Source of the DNA: Myxococcales bacterium
Lineage (GTDB): Bacteria; Myxococcota_A; Polyangia; Haliangiales; Haliangiaceae
Assembly (NCBI GenBank): GCA_016717005.1
Contig: JADJUF010000001.1
Span: forward strand, 930,001 to 994,000
Direction: 5' to 3'
Length of the DNA: 64,000 nucleotides
Shown here: positions 42,296 to 50,415 of the stretch, piece by piece
How the letters are laid out: each line of letters starts with the position of its first letter
Numbering within the stretch: position 1 is the stretch's first letter
Program-made: the position numbers and the translations under genes
Notes under the pieces: generated by a model
The model's database searches: none
What the model was told of the DNA's origin: nothing
The model's input: the letters and a program-made list of their open reading frames with translations, nothing else

Positions 42296-43231
42296 TCAGC
42301 GCGGCCGCTGCGCGGTGCGCCCGGCCAGCGCGAACAGCCGGGTCTCGACGAACCGCGCGTAGCGGCTCGGCGGCAGGCCGCGCACGCGGTGGACGGCGTC
42401 GCGGTAGGCCGGCAGGTCCCAGGCCGCGCGGGGCGTGACCGCGCGCGCGGCCCGGAGCCCGGCGATCGTGGCGGCGTACGCGACCCGCTCGCGGCGACCG
42501 AAGCGGAGCGCGTACTGCGCGCGCACCGGCGGCGGCAAGAGCGCCGCGGTCACCAGCCGGGCGCCGCCGCCGAGCCAGCCACCGAACAGGAAGCCCGCCA
42601 TCTGCCGCGCCGGCGCGGTGACGGTCAGGGTCGGCGACGCGACGGTCGCGGCGACGTAGGCCGCGAAGGCGTCCCAGGTCGGCGGCAAGGACGCGGCCGG
42701 GATGCCGAACAGCCGCGCGAACCGCTGGGCGCCGCGGTAGTAGTCGGCGCGCACCGCCGGCGCCAGCGGCTCGCCGAGCGCGGCGTAGACCGCGACCACC
42801 GAGTCGACCAGGGTCGCCCACACCCACGTCAGCGCGGCGTCGTCGTTGGCGTGGTAGGGCGTGCCGCGCGGGAACGCGCCGGCGTCCTCGCCGATCACGC
42901 CGGTGATGCGGGTGTGGATCGCGTGGACCCGGCGGGCCGAAAACAGGGCGTCGTCGAGCGTGCCGAACGCCATCGCGAACACGTTGTCGAACGTGCGCCG
43001 GAACCGACCGACGACGTCGTCGCGGGTGCGCGAGTGCTCGTGGACGCCGTAGGCGACGAACGGGTGCGCGAGCTGCAGCAGCGCCGCGCGGCCGCCGCCC
43101 AGGAAGATCGCCACGTCGCGCTCGATGGCCCAGGCCGGGCTGCCGGGGCCGTGCAGCCCCGCGCGCGGATCGCGCACCTCGGCCGTGAGCGCCGCTAGCC
43201 CCGCCTCCAGCTCGGCGCGCGCCACGATCAT
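42296..43231 (-). CDS. DUF2236 (oxygenase MpaB family) protein
   Basis: This 311-residue protein has the features of the DUF2236/MpaB/latex-clearing-protein group: GLHGPGSPAWAIERDVAIFLG near the start, LAHPFVAYGVHEHS, RTFDNVFAMAFG, VHAIHTRITG and YHANDDAALTWVWATLVDS, with His residues that could bind haem. Members include rubber oxygenases and other haem enzymes, so an oxidase/oxygenase role is possible but unproven. ATG 43231 is preferred to TTG 43237 because the latter overlaps the -10 box. It is transcribed back to back with the FIST gene. Confidence 0.75.
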   Translation of the reverse strand: MIVARAELEAGLAALTAEVRDPRAGLHGPGSPAWAIERDVAIFLGGGRAALLQLAHPFVAYGVHEHSRTRDDVVGRFRRTFDNVFAMAFGTLDDALFSARRVHAIHTRITGVIGEDAGAFPRGTPYHANDDAALTWVWATLVDSVVAVYAALGEPLAPAVRADYYRGAQRFARLFGIPAASLPPTWDAFAAYVAATVASPTLTVTAPARQMAGFLFGGWLGGGARLVTAALLPPPVRAQYALRFGRRERVAYAATIAGLRAARAVTPRAAWDLPAYRDAVHRVRGLPPSRYARFVETRLFALAGRTAQRPR

Positions 43232-43236
43232 GGACA

Positions 43237-43265
43237 ACGATCGCGCCGCAGACGCCGCCGGTCAA
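43237..43265 (-). promoter_or_regulatory. Promoter of the DUF2236 gene
   Basis: On the minus strand TTGACC (43260-43265) and GATCGT (43237-43242) are 17 nt apart, and the -10 ends 5 nt before ATG 43231. Confidence 0.5.
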
Positions 43266-43269
43266 GCGG

Positions 43270-43297
43270 TTGTCCTCGCCGGCCGATCGGGTACGAT
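43270..43297 (+). promoter_or_regulatory. Promoter of the FIST gene
   Basis: TTGTCC (43270-43275) and TACGAT (43292-43297) are 16 nt apart, 7 nt before ATG 43305. Its -35 is only 4 nt from the divergent -35 at 43260-43265. Confidence 0.5.
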
Positions 43298-43304
43298 CGT
43301 CGTG

Positions 43305-44450
43305 ATGCGCTGGGCCTCGGCCATCGCCACCACCCCCACGACCGACGACGCCTGCGCCGAGGTCACCACCGCCGTGACCCGGGAGCTGGGCGGGGCCCGC
43401 GCGGATCTGGTGCTGGTGTTCGTGACCGATCACCACGCGGCCGGGTTCCCGACCCTGTCGCGCGAGCTGGCCGACAGCTTCCCGGGCGCGGTGATCGCCG
43501 GGTGCACCGTCGGTGGCGCGATCGGCGGCGGCCTCGAGATCGAGCACCGCCCGGCGGTCGCGGTCACCGCGGCCCACCTGCCCGGCGTCACCGCCGCCGC
43601 CTACCACGTCGGCGGCGATCCCGACGGCTGGCTGGCGCCGGACCACGACGCCCGCGCGGTGATCGCGCTGCCGTGCCCGATGACCAGCCCGGTCGACCGC
43701 CTGATGGCCTGGACCGACAAGGTCTGGCCGAGCGCGGTCGTCGTCGGCGGGCTGGCGTCGGGCGGCATGACCGGCCGCGGCCGCGGCGACAACACGCTGT
43801 TCGTCGGCGACGCCCGCCCCAACGAGGGCGCCGTGCTGATCACGCTCGACGGCGACGTCGCGGTCGACACGATCGTGGCCCAGGGCTGCCGCCCGGTCGG
43901 CCCGCCGATGATCGTCAGCAAGGGCCTGGGCAACGTCATCCTCGAGCTCGACGGCCAGCCGGCGCTGGCGGCGCTGACCGCGGTCCACGCGGCGTTGCCC
44001 CCGGACCAGCGCGCGCTGTGCCGGCACTCGCTGTTCATCGGCCTGGCGCCCGACGGCGCCCGCCTGGGCCGGCGCGACGTGCTCGTGCGCAACCTGGTCG
44101 GCTGCGATCGCGCCAGCGGCGCGCTGACCGTCGCGGCCACGGTCGAACCCGGCCAGGTCGTGCAGTTCCACCTGCGCGACGCCGCCACGTCGGCCGAGGA
44201 TCTCGCTGAGCTCCTGGCCGAGCCCGGCGCGCCGGCGGCGGGCGCGCTGCTGTTCTCGTGCGTCGGCCGCGGCGCGGCGCTGTACGGCGCGCCCAACCAC
44301 GACAGCGCCGCGTTCGCCCGGGCCAAGGGCGCGGTGCCGCTGGGCGGGTTCTTCTGCAACGGCGAGGTCGGCCCGGTCGCCGGCAAGACCTTCGTCCACG
44401 GCTACACCAGCGCGTTCGCGCTGTTCCGCAAGCGCGGCGCGCTGGCCTGA
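43305..44450 (+). CDS. FIST domain sensory protein
   Basis: This 381-residue protein begins MRWASAIAT, the usual start of stand-alone FIST proteins, with FIST-N (about 30-215; LVLVFVTDHHA, GAVIAGCTVGGAIGGG) and FIST-C (about 220-365; LFSCVGRGAALYG, GGFFCNGEVGPV). FIST domains are thought to bind small ligands and often act with signalling proteins; no kinase is adjacent here. No signal peptide, so it is probably cytoplasmic. Confidence 0.85.
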   Translation: MRWASAIATTPTTDDACAEVTTAVTRELGGARADLVLVFVTDHHAAGFPTLSRELADSFPGAVIAGCTVGGAIGGGLEIEHRPAVAVTAAHLPGVTAAAYHVGGDPDGWLAPDHDARAVIALPCPMTSPVDRLMAWTDKVWPSAVVVGGLASGGMTGRGRGDNTLFVGDARPNEGAVLITLDGDVAVDTIVAQGCRPVGPPMIVSKGLGNVILELDGQPALAALTAVHAALPPDQRALCRHSLFIGLAPDGARLGRRDVLVRNLVGCDRASGALTVAATVEPGQVVQFHLRDAATSAEDLAELLAEPGAPAAGALLFSCVGRGAALYGAPNHDSAAFARAKGAVPLGGFFCNGEVGPVAGKTFVHGYTSAFALFRKRGALA

Positions 44451-44540
44451 CCGCCGTCGTCGGGCGCGACCGTCGTCCACGGCTCCACCGGCGCGTTCGC
44501 GCTGTTCCGCGAGCGCCGCCGCTCCGCGACGCGATCTGCG

Positions 44541-44547
44541 GTAGCGT
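44541..44547 (+). promoter_or_regulatory. -10 box of a leaderless start
   Basis: GTAGCGT ends 7 nt before ATG 44555. Confidence 0.35.
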
Positions 44548-44554
44548 CCGACCC

Positions 44555-45385
44555 ATGAAGCACGCGCTCGTGTTCGCGATGATCGTGGCCGTCGCCGCTG
44601 GCTGCGGCAAGAAGAAGGACGGCGACGCCGCCGCCAAGCCGACCGAGGCCACCAAGCCGACGGCGCCGCCGCCCCCGCCCCCGCCGTTCACCGGCGCGCT
44701 CACGATCGAGCGGGTCATGGGGCTCGACGCCGCGCTCGGCTCGCCGCCGCCGCTGGCGCTCGCCGACGCGCTGGCCCGCGCCAAGGGCCAGGCCGGCGAG
44801 CCGACCAAGATCGACGGCGATCGCATCGGCTGGGCGGTGGTCGAGGGCGATGACTGCGCCTACGCGTACATCACGAAGTCCGGCGCCGACCAGGTCGGGG
44901 GCGTGACCAAGGCCCAGAAGGTCGCCAAGGGCGAGCTGCCCGGCAACCGCAAGGAGTGCCTGATCATGGCCGGGGTCGACGTGGTCCCGCCCGAGGATCC
45001 GGCCGCCGCCGGCCCGCCGACCGACGGCACCGCGGTCACGGTCGACGTGTTCCGCTCGACCGCGGTCGCCGGCCGCTCGAAGTGGAAGGACCAGGTCGTC
45101 GCCGTGCGCGGGCTCGTCGCCGGCTCGTCGACCTCGACCAGCAACGGCGACAGCTGGACGACGGTGTCGCTCAAGGCCAGCGCCGACGACGCCGACAAGA
45201 CCGTGAGCTGCATGGGCCCGAAGAACGGGCCGGCCTCGACCGCGACGCTGGGCGACGAGGTGATCGCCACCGGCGCGGTGAAGATCAACGAGTGGACCTC
45301 GATGGGCTCGGGCGACACCACGCTCGAGGCGGCGCTGACCGAGTGCGCGATCGCCGCCGCCCCCGCCGGCAAGAAGAGCAAGTAG
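44555..45385 (+). CDS. Putative lipoprotein
   Basis: This 276-residue protein has a lipobox (IVAVAAGC, C17), a Lys/Pro-rich linker and two soluble parts. The second (about 155-262; VAVRGLVAGSSTSTSNGDS, LGDEVIATGAVKI) has the strand pattern of an OB-fold-like tRNA_anti-type domain seen in other bacterial lipoproteins. No catalytic motif. The C-terminus is basic (AGKKSK). Function unknown; the start is fixed by the signal. Confidence 0.65.
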   Translation: MKHALVFAMIVAVAAGCGKKKDGDAAAKPTEATKPTAPPPPPPPFTGALTIERVMGLDAALGSPPPLALADALARAKGQAGEPTKIDGDRIGWAVVEGDDCAYAYITKSGADQVGGVTKAQKVAKGELPGNRKECLIMAGVDVVPPEDPAAAGPPTDGTAVTVDVFRSTAVAGRSKWKDQVVAVRGLVAGSSTSTSNGDSWTTVSLKASADDADKTVSCMGPKNGPASTATLGDEVIATGAVKINEWTSMGSGDTTLEAALTECAIAAAPAGKKSK

Positions 45386-45458
45386 CGCCGGGAGGGCCGG
45401 GGCGGCGCGGACCGAGCGCGCGATCGCCGCGGCCGCGCCGACGGCACGACGCGCACGA

Positions 45459-46619
45459 TCAGGCCGGGTCGTCGCCCTGGCGGTACGGCCCGTAGGCGTT
45501 GAGCTCGGTCATCTGCTGCGCCACCGCGCCGCGCTCGCGCGCGACGAAGTCGTCGATCGCGGCGTGGAGGCCAGGGTGGCGCAGCCAGTGGGCCGAGTAG
45601 GTCGGGCTGGCCTCGAAGCCGCGCACCAGCTTGTGCTCGCCCTGGGCGCCGGCCTCGAACAGCGGGATGCCCCGCGCGATGCAGCGCTCGATGCCGCTGT
45701 AGTACGCGGTCTCGAAGTGCAGGCAGTCGAGCTCGACGTCGCTGCCCCAGTAGCGGCCGTACAGGCCACCGGGCGTCTCGAAGAACAGCGCGCCGGCGAC
45801 GGCCTTGCCGCCGACCTCGACCTCGGCCACCCAGGTCTCGTCGGGCAGCGCCGCGGCGACCCGGTGGAAGAACCCCGGGCGCAGGTAGTCGTGGCCGCCG
45901 TGCTCCTCGGTCGTCGATCGGTACCAGCGATCGACGTTGTCGAGCTGCGCGGTGGTCAGCGCCGCGCCCGGCACCCAGCGCACGCCGTCGATCGCCGCGT
46001 GGACCCGGGCCCGCTCCTTGCGCAGCTGCTTGCGCTTGCGCGACGCCAGCGCGCCGAGGAACCCGTCCCACGACGGGTAGCCGCGGTTGTGCCAGTGGAA
46101 CTGGAAGCTGGCGCGCGGCAAGAAGCCGAGCTCCGCCAGGGCGGCCTGCTCGTCGGCGTCGCAGAACAGCCAGTGGATGGACGAGCAGCCGGTCTCGTCG
46201 GCGACCGCCCGCACCGCGGCGGCCAGGAGCTCGGTGGTGCGCGCGCGATCGGCCTCGGGCGCGAGCAAGATCCGGCGGCCGGTGGCCGGGGTGATCGGCG
46301 CCGCCACGACCAGCTTCGGGTAATAGGCGATGCCGCCGCGCTCGGCCGCGCCGGCCCAGGCCCAGTCGAAGATGTACTCGCCGTACGAGTGCAGCTTCAC
46401 GAACGCGGCCACCGCGCCCAGCAGCACCCCGTCGGCCTCGACCAGGATGTAGGCCGGCTGCCAGCCCGAGCGCTTGCCGATCGAGCCCGACGCCTCCAGG
46501 GCCGCCAGGAAGCCGTGGCGCAGGAACGGGGACGGGCCGTGGTCCAGCCGGTCCCAGGCGGCCGCGTCGACCGAGGTGATCTTGGGGACCACCCGTACTG
46601 CCAGGTCCATGCTAGCCAT
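45459..46619 (-). CDS. GNAT/FemAB-like acyltransferase (COG3146)
   Basis: This 386-residue protein of the group often labelled peptidogalycan biosynthesis or DUF482 has SPFLRHGFLAALEASGSIG near the start, YGEYIFDWAWAGA, a central FHWHNRGYPSWDGFLGALAS and a second acyltransferase-like fold with ALFFETPGGLYGRYWGS and GAQGEHKLVRGFEA. The two-GNAT arrangement suggests aminoacyl or acyl transfer, but substrate and role are unknown. ATG 46619 is used; ATG 46610 is an alternative. It is divergent from the glutaredoxin fusion gene. Confidence 0.8.
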   Translation of the reverse strand: MASMDLAVRVVPKITSVDAAAWDRLDHGPSPFLRHGFLAALEASGSIGKRSGWQPAYILVEADGVLLGAVAAFVKLHSYGEYIFDWAWAGAAERGGIAYYPKLVVAAPITPATGRRILLAPEADRARTTELLAAAVRAVADETGCSSIHWLFCDADEQAALAELGFLPRASFQFHWHNRGYPSWDGFLGALASRKRKQLRKERARVHAAIDGVRWVPGAALTTAQLDNVDRWYRSTTEEHGGHDYLRPGFFHRVAAALPDETWVAEVEVGGKAVAGALFFETPGGLYGRYWGSDVELDCLHFETAYYSGIERCIARGIPLFEAGAQGEHKLVRGFEASPTYSAHWLRHPGLHAAIDDFVARERGAVAQQMTELNAYGPYRQGDDPA

Positions 46620-46668
46620 GTGACACCATCACGCAGTTCACGCAATCCTTGCGCCCGGGAGACGTTGT

Positions 46669-47598
46669 ATGAGCCTCGCGCCTGAGCTCCGCCAGAAGAT
46701 CGAATCCATCATCGCGTCCGACGCGGTGGTCCTGTTCATGAAGGGGAACCGGTCGTTCCCGCAGTGCGGATTCTCCGCGGCGGTGGTCCAGATCCTCGAC
46801 AGCATGGTGCCCAACTACACCACCGTCAACGTGCTCGCCGACGCCGCCATCCGCGAGGGCATCAAGGCCTTCTCGTCGTGGCCGACGATCCCGCAGCTCT
46901 ACGTGAAGGGCGAGTTCGTCGGCGGCGCAGACATCGTCCGGCAGCTCCACGCCTCCGGCGAGCTGCAGGCCAAGCTGGGCGAGCTGGTGGCGCCGGCGGC
47001 GCCGCCCGCCGTGACCGTGACCCCGCGCGCCGCCGAGGTGCTGCGCGGCGCCCTGGCCGACGCGAGCGCCGGCGACGTCATCCACCTGTCGATCGACGGC
47101 CGCTACGAGCACGGGCTCGACATCGGCCCGCGCGAGCCGGCCTCGGCCACGATCGACGCCGGCGGGATCACCGTGCAGGTCGACGCCGCCAGCGCCCGGC
47201 GCGCGGCCGGCGTGGTGATCGACTACGTCGACGGCCCCGGCGGCGCGGGCTTCAAGATCGACAACCCCAGCCGCCCGGCGGCGGTCAAGGTGATCGGTCC
47301 CAAGGAGCTCAAGGCGCTGCTCGACAGCGGCCAGGTCAAGGAGCTGTTCGACGTGCGCACGCCGGCCGAGCGCGCGACCGCCACGCTGGCCAACTCGATG
47401 CTGCTCGACGACGCCGCGCTGGCGCACATCGAGACGCTCGACAAGGCCACGCCGCTGGCGTTCTTCTGCCACAGCGGCGGCCGCAGCCAGAACGCCGCCG
47501 AGCACTTCCTGCAGCAGGGCTGGAAGACCGTCTACAACCTCGGCGGCGGCATCGACGCCTGGTCGGTGCAGGTCGACCCGTCGATCCCGCGTTATTGA
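46669..47598 (+). CDS. Monothiol glutaredoxin / IscA-like / rhodanese fusion
   Basis: This 309-residue protein has three domains. Residues 1-107 are a Grx4-type monothiol glutaredoxin with the CGFS active site (C33) and the glutathione-binding WPTIPQLYVKGEFVGGADI, typical of Fe-S cluster carriers. Residues about 114-203 resemble an A-type carrier (VTPRAAEVLRGAL, GFKIDNPSRP) but have none of its three cluster cysteines. Residues about 208-305 are a rhodanese domain with active-site loop CHSGGR (C267). GGGAGAC-like SD (GGGAGAC) precedes ATG 46669. The combination suggests Fe-S or persulfide handling in the cytoplasm. The cysteine-less middle domain may be structural. Confidence 0.85.
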   Translation: MSLAPELRQKIESIIASDAVVLFMKGNRSFPQCGFSAAVVQILDSMVPNYTTVNVLADAAIREGIKAFSSWPTIPQLYVKGEFVGGADIVRQLHASGELQAKLGELVAPAAPPAVTVTPRAAEVLRGALADASAGDVIHLSIDGRYEHGLDIGPREPASATIDAGGITVQVDAASARRAAGVVIDYVDGPGGAGFKIDNPSRPAAVKVIGPKELKALLDSGQVKELFDVRTPAERATATLANSMLLDDAALAHIETLDKATPLAFFCHSGGRSQNAAEHFLQQGWKTVYNLGGGIDAWSVQVDPSIPRY

Positions 47599-47714
47599 AC
47601 ACCTCGGCCCGGATCGGTCCCGACGGGCGACCCGGGACCGGGCGGCCGGGGCTGGCCGCGCCGCTCCCGTCCGCGCCGCTCCCGTTCGCGCCGCGCTCGT
47701 GCGAACGTCGGGGC

Positions 47715-48896
47715 ATGCGCGTCGCGCTCCTCGCCGCCATGGTGCTGGCCGTCCCCGCGGCCAGCGCGGCGCCGGGTGACGAGCCGACCTCGCCCCGGAC
47801 CACCGGCGTCGCGACCTCGGTCATCGGCGGCGCCGACGTGCCGGCCGGTCAGTGGCGCGACGTCGCCGCGGTGCTGTTCGGCAACCAGCAGGGCTGCACC
47901 GGCGTGCTGATCGCGCCGTCCGTGGTGATGACCGCCGATCACTGCCGCGACCCCGACCTCAACGCGGTGCTGATCGGCACCAACTCGCTGGCCCGGCCCA
48001 GCGCCGGCGAGCTGATCGACGTGGTCGAGCAGATCCCCGGCCCCGGCGCCTACGACGTGGCCCTCTTGATCCTGGCGCGGCCGTCGAAGATGCCGGTGCG
48101 CCTGCTCGCGACCGGCTGGGTCCAGCGCGAGATCGTCGACGGCGCCCCGGTCGCGCTGGTCGGCTACGGCGCGATCGATCGCGACGCGATGCGGTTCGTC
48201 GACGAGCTGCGCGCGGCCGAGAGCACCGTGACCGACGCCGACTGCAGCCGCAGCGCCGGCTGCGACGCGGCCACGCGGCCCGCCGGCGAGCTCGGCGCCG
48301 GCGGCGGCGGCGTCGACACCTGCCCCGGCGACTCGGGCGGGCCGATGTACCTGCGCTCGCCCCACGGCGCGTTCCTGGCCGGCATCACCTCGCGCGGCTA
48401 CGCCTCGAACCAGTTCGACTGCTCCGAGGGTGGCATCTACACCCGGCCCGACAAGGCCGAGCTGGTGGCCTGGGTCGAGCAGGCGATCGGGACCGAGCTC
48501 GAGGACGGCCTGCACCCGCTGGGTGAGCCGATGCGGCTCACGTACGGGGCCACGCGCGCGCAGCGCCTCGACCCCAACGATCCGTACGCGACCGCCCACG
48601 CCTGGACGATCGTCACGCCGCCGGCGCGCGGCACCGCGACGCTCGCCGACGACGGCACGCTGACCATCACCGCGCCGCCGGCCGAGGAGGACGCCGACGA
48701 CAGCGTGCTCATCCGCGCGACCGACGTCGCCGATCCGACCCGGGCCGCGCGGGTCCGGATCGCCCTGGCCTACCGCGCCACCGAGACCGACGACGGCGGC
48801 TGCTGCTCGACCGGGTCGGGCGGTGGCGGCGGACCGACCGCGCTCGCGACGCTGCTCGTCGCGGTGATCACCCGTCGACGGAGGAGCTGTCCATGA
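47715..48896 (+). CDS. Secreted trypsin-like serine protease with MYXO-CTERM-like tail
   Basis: This 393-residue protein has a signal peptide (MRVALLAAMVLAVPAASA) and an S1 protease domain with VIGGADVPAGQW at the mature start, the triad His in TADHC, Asp in YDVALL and Ser in CPGDSGGP. A beta-rich extension (about 265-360) follows, then a C-terminal sorting tail with CCSTG, a hydrophobic segment and RRRR. This tail type is found on surface proteins of myxobacteria. The protease may act in predation or nutrition. The stop overlaps the next ATG (ATGA). Confidence 0.87.
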   Translation: MRVALLAAMVLAVPAASAAPGDEPTSPRTTGVATSVIGGADVPAGQWRDVAAVLFGNQQGCTGVLIAPSVVMTADHCRDPDLNAVLIGTNSLARPSAGELIDVVEQIPGPGAYDVALLILARPSKMPVRLLATGWVQREIVDGAPVALVGYGAIDRDAMRFVDELRAAESTVTDADCSRSAGCDAATRPAGELGAGGGGVDTCPGDSGGPMYLRSPHGAFLAGITSRGYASNQFDCSEGGIYTRPDKAELVAWVEQAIGTELEDGLHPLGEPMRLTYGATRAQRLDPNDPYATAHAWTIVTPPARGTATLADDGTLTITAPPAEEDADDSVLIRATDVADPTRAARVRIALAYRATETDDGGCCSTGSGGGGGPTALATLLVAVITRRRRSCP

Positions 48897-49471
48897 CCTG
48901 GCTGCGGTGCAGCGCGTGCAAGCGCGACATCAACCACGGCGCGCTGCACTGGGTGTGCAACGTGTCGACCTGCAATCGCCACAACACCAACTACAAGTTC
49001 TGCTCGGTCGCGTGCTGGGACAGCCACGTGGCGACCCTGCGCCACCGCGACTCGTGGGCGGTCGAGGCCCGGGCCCCGCAGCCGGGCGCCGCCGATCGCG
49101 CGCCGGCGCCGCCGCGGCCGACCCCGACGCCCCCGACGTCGAACCCGCCCGCGCCGAGCTCGACCGCGCCGACCGCGCCGACCGTGCGCCCGAGCGGCGC
49201 CGAGCCGGCCCGCCGGATGGTCGCGCCGCCGGCGCCCGTGGCCACCGCGCCGGCCGCGCCGACCCTGGCGACCGCCGAGGCCGAGATCCTGATCGTCGTG
49301 TCGAAGCTGAAGAAGTACATCCGCGATCGCTCGGGCATGAACACGTCCGACTCGGTCGTCGACGTGCTGTCCGAGCACGTCCGGGCGATCTGCGACGACG
49401 CGATCCGCACCGCCGCCACCGACGGGCGCAAGACCGTGCTCGATCGCGACGTGCCCAAGGTCCGGCGCTGA
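48893..49471 (+). CDS. Zinc-finger protein with C-terminal histone fold
   Basis: This 192-residue protein has an N-terminal zinc-binding module (C6, C9, C22, C27, C37, C41 plus His residues), a Pro/Ala/Thr-rich linker (about 60-125) and a C-terminal histone-fold segment (130-188). That segment reads ILIVVSKLKKYIRDRSGMN, then SDSVVDVLSEHVRAICDDA and GRKTVLDRDV. This pattern matches bacterial single-fold histones such as Bdellovibrio Bd0055. Surveys of prokaryotic histones report zinc-finger/histone fusions in bacteria, and this may be one. A DNA-binding or nucleoid role is inferred. ATG 48893 overlaps the stop of the protease gene, an unexpected partner. Confidence 0.75.
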   Translation: MTWLRCSACKRDINHGALHWVCNVSTCNRHNTNYKFCSVACWDSHVATLRHRDSWAVEARAPQPGAADRAPAPPRPTPTPPTSNPPAPSSTAPTAPTVRPSGAEPARRMVAPPAPVATAPAAPTLATAEAEILIVVSKLKKYIRDRSGMNTSDSVVDVLSEHVRAICDDAIRTAATDGRKTVLDRDVPKVRR

Positions 49472-49493
49472 CGGCAACCCGGCGATCGCCGTG

Positions 49494-49500
49494 GTAGCGT
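49494..49500 (+). promoter_or_regulatory. -10 box of a leaderless start
   Basis: GTAGCGT ends 6 nt before ATG 49507, the same hexamer as at 44542. Confidence 0.4.
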
Positions 49501-49506
49501 CCCGGC

Positions 49507-50415
49507 ATGCGCGCGCCCTGGCTCGTCTGCGTCCTCACGCTCTCTGCCTGTGTCTCGAGCGGACGGGTGCACCAGCTCGAGACCCGCATGGCCGCGGCCG
49601 AGGCCGCGCAGGCCAAGGGCGAGTTCGAGCTGCGCGCCGCGCTGGCCCGGGTCGAGGCGATGCTCGAGGCCATGGCCGGCACGGTCCGCGACGCCACCGA
49701 GGTCGCCGAGCGCTCGGCCGCGCTCGAGGACCAGCTCGACGAGCTCAGCAAGCAGCTGGCGGCGCGGCCCGTGGCGCCGCCAGCGCCGCCGGCGCGCCGC
49801 GGACCCGACCCCGACCAGACCTACGGCGTGCCGGTGACCGGCTACCCGGTGCGCGGCAAGGCCACGGCGCTGGTGACGATCGTGCGGGCCGGCGAGTACG
49901 CGTGCCCGTTCTGCGAGAAGGTCCGCCCGACCCTCGACCAGATCGCGACCACCTACGGCGACAAGGTCCGGATCGTCTACCGCCAGTACGTGGTGCACCC
50001 CCAGGTCGCGACCTACCCGGCGCAGGCCGCGTGCGCCGCGCACCGCCAGGGCAAGTTCTGGGACATGGACAAGCTGCTGTGGGACGAGACCTTCGCCAAG
50101 CGCGAGTTCGAGCCGGCCCAGGTCGACGCGCTGGCGGTCCGGATCGGCCTCGACATGAGGCGGTACGCGGCCGACGTGGGTCCGTGCCTGACCGACGTGA
50201 CCCGCGACCAGACCGAGCTGACGAAGTTCGGCGTCGGCGCGACCCCCGCGTTCTTCATCAACGGTCGGTTCCTGTCGGGCGCGCAGCCGTTCCCGGCGTT
50301 CGCGGCGCTGATCGACGAGGAGCTGGTCAAGGCCCAGGCGGCGGTCAAGCGCGGCGTCAAGCCCGCCAAGTTCTACGAGCAGGAGATCGTGAAGAAGGGC
50401 CTGCCCAAGCTGTGA
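49507..50415 (+). CDS. DsbA-like thioredoxin-fold lipoprotein
   Basis: This 302-residue protein has a lipobox (LTLSAC, C15), a coiled-coil region (about 20-85, ALARVEAMLEAMAGTVRDA) and a DsbA-family thioredoxin fold with CPFC active site (C133, C136) and cis-Pro loop VGATPAFFING. It probably forms or rearranges disulfides of envelope proteins while anchored in a membrane. It is the first gene of a coupled set: the stop overlaps the GTG of the hydrolase gene. Confidence 0.85.
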   Translation: MRAPWLVCVLTLSACVSSGRVHQLETRMAAAEAAQAKGEFELRAALARVEAMLEAMAGTVRDATEVAERSAALEDQLDELSKQLAARPVAPPAPPARRGPDPDQTYGVPVTGYPVRGKATALVTIVRAGEYACPFCEKVRPTLDQIATTYGDKVRIVYRQYVVHPQVATYPAQAACAAHRQGKFWDMDKLLWDETFAKREFEPAQVDALAVRIGLDMRRYAADVGPCLTDVTRDQTELTKFGVGATPAFFINGRFLSGAQPFPAFAALIDEELVKAQAAVKRGVKPAKFYEQEIVKKGLPKL

